A stretch of 9,597 nucleotides of DNA. Origin: an uncultured Ruminococcus sp. (GTDB lineage: Bacteria > Bacillota > Clostridia > Oscillospirales > CAG-272). Below the pieces are notes generated by a model. That model was not told the DNA's origin. It worked only from the letters and a program-made list of their open reading frames with translations, and did not search any database. The DNA lies in contig CACXCL010000192.1 in assembly GCA_902766115.1 (NCBI GenBank), positions 1 to 9,597 of the forward strand, read 5' to 3'. The position numbers and the translations under genes were made by a program. Positions 5,128 to 9,597 of the stretch are shown in pieces. Positions within the stretch are counted from its first letter, which is position 1. Every line of letters starts with the position of its first letter.

Positions 5128-6345
5128 TCAGATCCGTTCGATCTTCAGCACTCTGATCCCGGCGGGATGGAGCACCAGCTCCACGCCCTCGTCGGAGAGC
5201 TCCTCGGAGGCGAAGCCGCTCAGCGCCGTGCCGTTCTGCGTCACGTCGTAGATCATGCACTTCTTGTCGTCGAATTTGATCCTCACAACTCCGTAGTGGC
5301 GCCACTCGCTGTTGGCGATGGCCAGGTATTCCTCGCCGTTTTCGTCCTCAAAGAAGCTGACGATGGTCTCGTCGTCGGCGCGGATCCCATTGATAAGGTC
5401 GTGGTCCCCCTCCTTGAATATGGGGAACACGCCCCGGTCGAGGGTGACGGAGTACGTCTTTTTGTGGTTGATCCTCATGAACAGATCGCCGAAGTGGTTG
5501 GTGAACCGCCTCTGGACTCTCAGCATCCCGTAATACGCCTCGGTCTTGTAGCCGAACTCGTCGATGGGCGAGCCGTAGGACCCCAGGTGGAAAGCTCTGT
5601 CATAGAACCTGAACCACAGCACGCCTCGAAGACCGAGGACTGCCGCCATGTGTACCTGCCATCTGAGGTCAACTTCCTTCTGCTCCTTGTAAACGTGGCC
5701 GGGAGAGGACAGCAGGCATCCCCATATGTCCGTTTTCGCCGCCTTTGCGGCCTCCACCATTCTCTTGACGGTTTCGAAAAACATGGTTTTTCCTCCGCCG
5801 TCGTTTATGGCCTGATCGTACACGTCAAAGCAGATCTCCTCCGTGCCGGTCTCTTCCTTCACGTACTTCATCCATTCGGCGAGAGTCCTTCCGCCCATCA
5901 CGTCTTTCGAAAAATGAGCCATGCTTCCGGTGTAGTTCAGGAACGGATTCAGATGAGGCGCCAGCTCCTTGTGTATTTTGATACACTCGCAGGCAGCCTC
6001 GAGGCTTTCTCTGTTGCTGGGCTCGTCGCCCACCAGGAACCCGTGGAGCGCCGGGTGGTCCCCGATGACGGCGAGCAGTTCTTTGACTCTGTTGGTATAC
6101 TCCTCCCGGCCGATCTTAATATAGGTATCGTACCCCAGGCCATGTACGCTGGCGATGAGCTCCATCCCCAGCTCCCGCGCCTTGTCCAGCCAGGGTATCA
6201 GCAGGGCGGGGTCGTCCTTGCCGTACTGTATAACGGGAGAGCAGGGGACGTTCATCCCGCATTCCTTCCATATCTCCATCTCATCGGGGGTGAATTCCGA
6301 AATATGATGATACACCCACATTGAAAAAACGTATTTTTTACTCAT
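5128..6345 (-). CDS. Putative TIM-barrel glycoside hydrolase with GDEP motif
   Basis: This 405-aa protein looks like a (beta/alpha)8 glycosidase of the broad GH-A kind, with a barrel (about 5-290) followed by a beta-rich C-terminal domain (about 295-405) as in many such enzymes. The best marker is HGFLVGDEPS (101-110). A Glu after Asp or Asn and before Pro at the end of strand 4 is the acid/base of GH-A enzymes, which would be E108. Further barrel features are SVHGLGYDTY (66-75), CFDVYDQ (172-178), and a late-barrel segment LRWQVHMAAVLGLRGVLWFR (227-246), where similar sequences occur in beta-galactosidase-like proteins. I cannot assign the nucleophile or a CAZy family. There is no signal peptide. 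The start has GAGAGG six bases upstream. It lies 54 bases after the 999-aa gene and 73 before the GH27 array, so it belongs to the same operon. The substrate is unknown; a partner activity acting on the same glycan as the alpha-galactosidases is the natural inference. Confidence 0.75.
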   Translation of the reverse strand: MSKKYVFSMWVYHHISEFTPDEMEIWKECGMNVPCSPVIQYGKDDPALLIPWLDKARELGMELIASVHGLGYDTYIKIGREEYTNRVKELLAVIGDHPALHGFLVGDEPSNRESLEAACECIKIHKELAPHLNPFLNYTGSMAHFSKDVMGGRTLAEWMKYVKEETGTEEICFDVYDQAINDGGGKTMFFETVKRMVEAAKAAKTDIWGCLLSSPGHVYKEQKEVDLRWQVHMAAVLGLRGVLWFRFYDRAFHLGSYGSPIDEFGYKTEAYYGMLRVQRRFTNHFGDLFMRINHKKTYSVTLDRGVFPIFKEGDHDLINGIRADDETIVSFFEDENGEEYLAIANSEWRHYGVVRIKFDDKKCMIYDVTQNGTALSGFASEELSDEGVELVLHPAGIRVLKIERI

Positions 6346-6399
6346 GACGTACCTCTCTTTTTTATTATTTATTCAGACGGTCCCGTATTTCCGGAACAG

Positions 6400-9399
6400 T
6401 CATTTTTTCCTTACAAGGAACATCCAACCCTTGCGATACTCTATCGGTACGGGTGTGTCGGACGGGAAGACCGCCTCGTCCTGAAATCCCTCCACCGGGG
6501 GAGCATAAAGCTCGTAGTCCCCGTCGATACCGAGGGCTTCCCGGTCAAGGCTTATTATCAGCTCGCGGTCCCCCGGGAACCATGACGCGACGGCGATAAG
6601 CGTGTCGCCGTTATCTTTGACGAAAGCTGTCGCCTTGACCGCGTCGTTCTCGACAGACACGGGACAGTCGGGATCCCAGAAGCCGTACATCCGGGAGTCC
6701 GCGATGCCGAAGGAATCCCACACCTTCCAGATGGGAAGAGTGAGACCTCCCTGGGACCATCCGGCGCGTGTAGTCATGCCGAAGACCATGCCCCGCCAGG
6801 GATTTCCGCCGCCCTCCAGCATCTCGGAGGTGAGTCCCTGACACAGCCCGCTGATCTCCGTGAGGAAATACTCCGGCTGACGGGTCTCGTAATCGTAGCC
6901 CTCGCCGACCCAGATTTTGTCGGCGTAGGCGTAGTGCTCGAGATAATCGCAGACGGAGGTCCTGTACCCGTAGAACGCCGCGTGCTCGTTTCCCACGTGG
7001 ATGTCGATGTCGCTCTCGTCCTTCACGGACTGCATGACGCGTCTGAGCCTGCGCATAACGTGACGGTTGTAGCCGATCCCGTCGAGGTAGATCCCGTCGA
7101 TCCCCACCGCCGTCATAAGCCACTCGAGCCCTTTCAGGTAGTAGTTGTGCCAGCGGGAGCGGTGCTGAGTACGGATCGCGCAGTCGTACTCGCCGCTTGA
7201 GAGCGGCTGGTGCCACGCGGGACAAAATCCCTCGCCCAGGTGTTCGATGAGCCACGGACCGCCGCTGGGTCTGTCCTTTACCTTGTCCTCGTCCGAGACG
7301 AAGAAATCCGCAAGCCGGAAATCGGTTCCGGCGTAATAGATCTCGTCCCCGAGAGAACGCAGCGCCCAAATTTCCGCCGTGTAGTTCGACAGTTCCCGCA
7401 CGGTGTAGTATATTTTATACTTCATTCCCATGGCGTGGGCGCGGTCAACTTCTTCTTTCAGCTTAGGCGCCAGGTGGAAGGGATAGTTTATGTTCTCGTT
7501 CAGCGGACCTCCCTGGTGGAGGATCACAGTGGACGCTCCGTGAGCGGCAGCCCGCTCCAGGGAGACCACCGGCTCGTCGCTGTGCCAGCTGTTGGAGTGG
7601 TAATAGTGCTTCGTGAAGTGGCTTTTCATGTCCGCCGGATGAAGGGGAGTGACTATCATATGAAAATGGAAGGAAACCGTATCCCCGGCTTTCATTTCCC
7701 GCTTGCCTGAGGAAGCGCGGAACTCCGCGTCGCCGTCGCGGGTCTTTCTGACCGTCACGACGCCGCGGCCGCCGTTGCACCAGGACTCCGGCAGAGGCTT
7801 CACGCCGCCCCAGTGGTCGTCGTCCTGCATGAGCCGTATCTGCAGACCGCCCCGGGCGGAGCCCATCCAGACCACGTTACCGTCCCGGTTTTCATTCCAT
7901 CTGTATTCCCAAAACGGCGGAGTCTCGCCGCCCTCGCGGCACATCCCCATCATGTACTTCGCGTGCCTGCCGCTCATGACGTACGAGAGGGCGAGATCGT
8001 ACTCGCCGTTTCTCTCCGCCCGGAATGTGACCCGGCAGTCGATGAATCCGTCCGCCTCGTAGGCTGCCTCGCTTACCGCCGTGAGCCCGTCGAGCCGGGA
8101 TACGGACGAGACCGTCGTTTTCATGGTTCCGGGGGACCGGTAGGTCAAAGCGCTTTCCTCCGCCGCGAGGATTTTGCCGTTTTCCTCCGCGGTGAACTTC
8201 ACGGGCGACGACAGCAGCGCCGCCGGATCGTCTTCCTTCGTGAGCTGCACCGAACAGTCGTAAAACGTCTCTATCTGAGAGGGAAGACCGTACTCGCCGA
8301 CGGTCATGCGTCTTCCGAGGATCGATACGGTCCCGGCGCTCTCGTCCGCCTCAACGGGAGTGTAGGGCGGGATCACGTCGTCGGAGATGCCGGCGGTGGA
8401 GTTGAGCCAGAACAACCGCGACATCCGCCACAGATCGTCGTCTCCGTTTCTCGTGAGAGTATCTCCGCTGACTTTCAGAACGATCTCCGCCGTCTCGGCG
8501 CAGTCGGTGTTCGCCGCCGTCACCCGGGCGAGGATCTTTATCTCCTCTCCCTTGAACTTCTCCGCATCGACGCAGCACCACAGGGGCAGAACGTCCCCCG
8601 CGGGAACGTCGCACACAAGGTCCATCTCCTTCCCGGCGACGTCGATGCCGTAGGTGTTTATGGAAAAGCACTTTTCGAGCCCGTATTCGTTGCCGTCCTC
8701 GTCGCTGAAAACGACTTTCACGTCCCGAAGCTCCTCCGCTGCGCAGACGGCAAGCTGAAAGGCGTAGTGCTCGTTTTTACACACCGTATCTGCGAGAGAC
8801 AGCCTGTCCTTTAACCTCCCGAGCCATATCTCCGGCAGGTCGTGCTTCATCCTGACGGGACGGAGCCGCGACTCCGCCACGATTGCGAAGGGCTTTCCGG
8901 CTGGCATGAATCCGCCGCGCTCCTTCGCCGTCATGGCGAATTCCATCGGATAGAAGGAATCGAATCCGGTCCGGCTCTCGTATTTAAGCGTCTCGCCCTC
9001 CGCAATTTCGGATTGTCCGATTCCGTTGAGCCACGCGCCCGAGGGAGCCATCCGCTCCGGCGGAAGATAGTGCGTCTCCGGGGAACACCAGTGTCCTTTC
9101 AGTTCAAAAGGAAGATAATATATCTGATAGATCCCGTTCTCGGGCGCGCGGAAGATAACGGTCGCGGAATCCTTGTCCGCCTTTTCGATCATAACGTCAG
9201 TGACTTCATTTTTGCCGACGGAGTCATCCCCTCCGTAGCGTACAATGATCCCAACCTTATCGAAAAAACCGTCGTGTCTTCTCCAGGGAATTACGGCGCG
9301 GACGTATTCCGCCTGCGTCGCCCTCACGAGAAAGCGGTGATTTCCGTATATTTCCCTACAGTCCCATTTTTCGGGAACGATTCCGTATTCGAGTTTCAT
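6400..9399 (-). CDS. Large multidomain putative glycoside hydrolase (DUF6067 / GH123-N-like centre)
   Basis: This 999-aa protein has beta-rich N-terminal regions (about 1-310). A central segment around 328-378 (RLFWLNSTAGISDD, PPYTPVE, LGRRMTVGEYGLPSQI) strongly recalls the domain called DUF6067, or GH123 N-terminal-like, in glycosidase-related proteins. After more beta-structure (about 380-590) comes a TIM-barrel-like half (about 600-910) and a short C-terminal sandwich. In the barrel, VGIDGIYLDGIGYN (765-778) looks like a strand-4 end with candidate catalytic D773, and DKIWVGEGYDY (827-837) offers E833. FGMTTRAGWSQGG (873-885) and FWDPDCPV (907-914) are other likely conserved loops. There is no signal peptide or membrane segment. 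The start at 9399 is supported by AAGGAG nine bases upstream, with promoter P1 just before it. It is the first gene of the cluster, so presumably a main activity. Family recall is from memory; substrate and catalytic residues are inferred. Confidence 0.72.
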   Translation of the reverse strand: MKLEYGIVPEKWDCREIYGNHRFLVRATQAEYVRAVIPWRRHDGFFDKVGIIVRYGGDDSVGKNEVTDVMIEKADKDSATVIFRAPENGIYQIYYLPFELKGHWCSPETHYLPPERMAPSGAWLNGIGQSEIAEGETLKYESRTGFDSFYPMEFAMTAKERGGFMPAGKPFAIVAESRLRPVRMKHDLPEIWLGRLKDRLSLADTVCKNEHYAFQLAVCAAEELRDVKVVFSDEDGNEYGLEKCFSINTYGIDVAGKEMDLVCDVPAGDVLPLWCCVDAEKFKGEEIKILARVTAANTDCAETAEIVLKVSGDTLTRNGDDDLWRMSRLFWLNSTAGISDDVIPPYTPVEADESAGTVSILGRRMTVGEYGLPSQIETFYDCSVQLTKEDDPAALLSSPVKFTAEENGKILAAEESALTYRSPGTMKTTVSSVSRLDGLTAVSEAAYEADGFIDCRVTFRAERNGEYDLALSYVMSGRHAKYMMGMCREGGETPPFWEYRWNENRDGNVVWMGSARGGLQIRLMQDDDHWGGVKPLPESWCNGGRGVVTVRKTRDGDAEFRASSGKREMKAGDTVSFHFHMIVTPLHPADMKSHFTKHYYHSNSWHSDEPVVSLERAAAHGASTVILHQGGPLNENINYPFHLAPKLKEEVDRAHAMGMKYKIYYTVRELSNYTAEIWALRSLGDEIYYAGTDFRLADFFVSDEDKVKDRPSGGPWLIEHLGEGFCPAWHQPLSSGEYDCAIRTQHRSRWHNYYLKGLEWLMTAVGIDGIYLDGIGYNRHVMRRLRRVMQSVKDESDIDIHVGNEHAAFYGYRTSVCDYLEHYAYADKIWVGEGYDYETRQPEYFLTEISGLCQGLTSEMLEGGGNPWRGMVFGMTTRAGWSQGGLTLPIWKVWDSFGIADSRMYGFWDPDCPVSVENDAVKATAFVKDNGDTLIAVASWFPGDRELIISLDREALGIDGDYELYAPPVEGFQDEAVFPSDTPVPIEYRKGWMFLVRKK

Positions 9400-9430
9400 A
9401 TGCCGTCTCTCCTTGAGGATATTTTCTTCA

Positions 9431-9459
9431 ATTATACATTATGTGTCTCACGAATTCAA
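9431..9459 (-). promoter_or_regulatory. Promoter P1 of the glycosidase cluster
   Basis: On the minus strand, -35 TTGAAT (9459-9454), a 17-base spacer and a perfect -10 TATAAT (9436-9431) form a sigma-A promoter. Transcription should start near 9424, giving a leader of about 25 bases that contains the AAGGAG site of the 999-aa gene. No convincing operator palindrome or catabolite-response element is seen next to it. Confidence 0.85.
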
Positions 9460-9491
9460 TACCGGTTCGGACTTTGTGATACGTCCCGGAG

Positions 9492-9536
9492 AAAAATATT
9501 TCAAAAAAGGAAAAAAAGTAAAAAAAGTTAAAAAAA
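9492..9536 (+). promoter_or_regulatory. Phased A-tracts, probable UP element and bend
   Basis: Five runs of A lie at 9492-9496, 9503-9508, 9511-9517, 9520-9526 and 9530-9536. Their centres are about 9-11 bases apart, close to one helical turn, which predicts intrinsic DNA curvature. They end four bases before the -35 box at 9541, where an AT-rich UP element contacts the RNA polymerase alpha subunit in strong stable-RNA promoters. Confidence 0.7.
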
Positions 9537-9540
9537 GGTG

Positions 9541-9570
9541 TTGACAGAGGGGGTAGAGATGTGGTATATT
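9541..9570 (+). promoter_or_regulatory. Strong plus-strand promoter, probably of an rRNA or tRNA operon beyond the window
   Basis: A perfect -35 TTGACA (9541-9546) and -10 TATATT (9565-9570) have an 18-base spacer and an extended TG one base upstream of the -10. Upstream A-tracts complete the picture of a stable-RNA promoter. Predicted start is near the two Gs at 9576-9577, and G starts are usual for growth-regulated rRNA promoters in Firmicutes. No protein start or ribosome binding site follows before the window ends. The rRNA assignment is inference from promoter style. It is divergent from P1, with the two predicted starts about 150 bases apart. Confidence 0.72.
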
Positions 9571-9575
9571 AATTA

Positions 9576-9597
9576 GGCTGTCCGCTCAGGGCGGCGC
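9576..9597 (+). other. Beginning of the leader transcript from the plus-strand promoter (cut by the window edge)
   Basis: The sequence after the predicted start contains CCGC (9582-9585) and GCGG (9591-9594), a short stem with a 5-base loop. A GC-rich hairpin straight after the promoter resembles leaders of Clostridial 16S rRNA operons, but only about 20 bases are visible, so the identity of the RNA cannot be settled here. Confidence 0.4.

Noticed and set aside
1..9597. CRISPR arrays, tRNA genes, riboswitches and phage elements
   Set aside because: No regularly spaced short repeats, cloverleaf-like sequences, known riboswitch cores or phage-type genes were recognised in the window by eye.

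Overview
The window is a glycoside-hydrolase cluster from a GC-rich, low-G+C-lineage-style bacterium, most likely an anaerobic gut or rumen member of the Clostridia (Firmicutes). The reasons are strong AAGGAG or AAAGGA ribosome binding sites, consensus TTGACA/TATAAT promoters, an A-tract promoter of the type that drives rRNA or stable RNA operons in Firmicutes, and a coding style rich in G and C at third positions. Taxonomy is inferred from style only. No gene-free stretch exceeds 300 bases.

All seven protein genes lie on the minus strand and are read right to left. In transcription order they are: a 999-aa multidomain putative glycosidase (6400-9399), a 405-aa TIM-barrel putative glycosidase with a GDEP motif (5128-6345), four consecutive GH27 alpha-galactosidase-family genes (3927-5054, 2762-3895, 1467-2594, 309-1433), and a 79-residue double-CxxC protein (73-312) whose start overlaps the stop of the last GH27 gene. 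A strong perfect hairpin with a U-tract (22-68) ends the cluster. Promoter P1 (9431-9459) precedes the first gene. A second sigma-A type promoter P2 (2655-2684) lies in the only large internal gap, so the last three genes can be transcribed separately.

The four GH27 genes are not four equal paralogs. They are two types, A (starts MIINKPP) and B (starts M-x-V-x-TPP), arranged A-B-A-B. Copies of one type are roughly 75-80% identical in protein (my hand estimate), the A-B junctions are nearly identical in the leader bases, and the repeat offset is about 2.46 kb. A two-gene A-B cassette was therefore duplicated in tandem and has since diverged. All four keep the family's catalytic aspartates, but the first A copy has changes next to the active site.

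None of the enzymes has a visible signal peptide, so the cluster looks like an intracellular pathway for trimming imported, probably alpha-galactose-containing oligosaccharides. No transporter, regulator or sugar kinase is in the window. At the extreme right edge a plus-strand promoter with phased A-tracts (9492-9570) points out of the window and probably drives an rRNA or tRNA operon that begins just beyond it.
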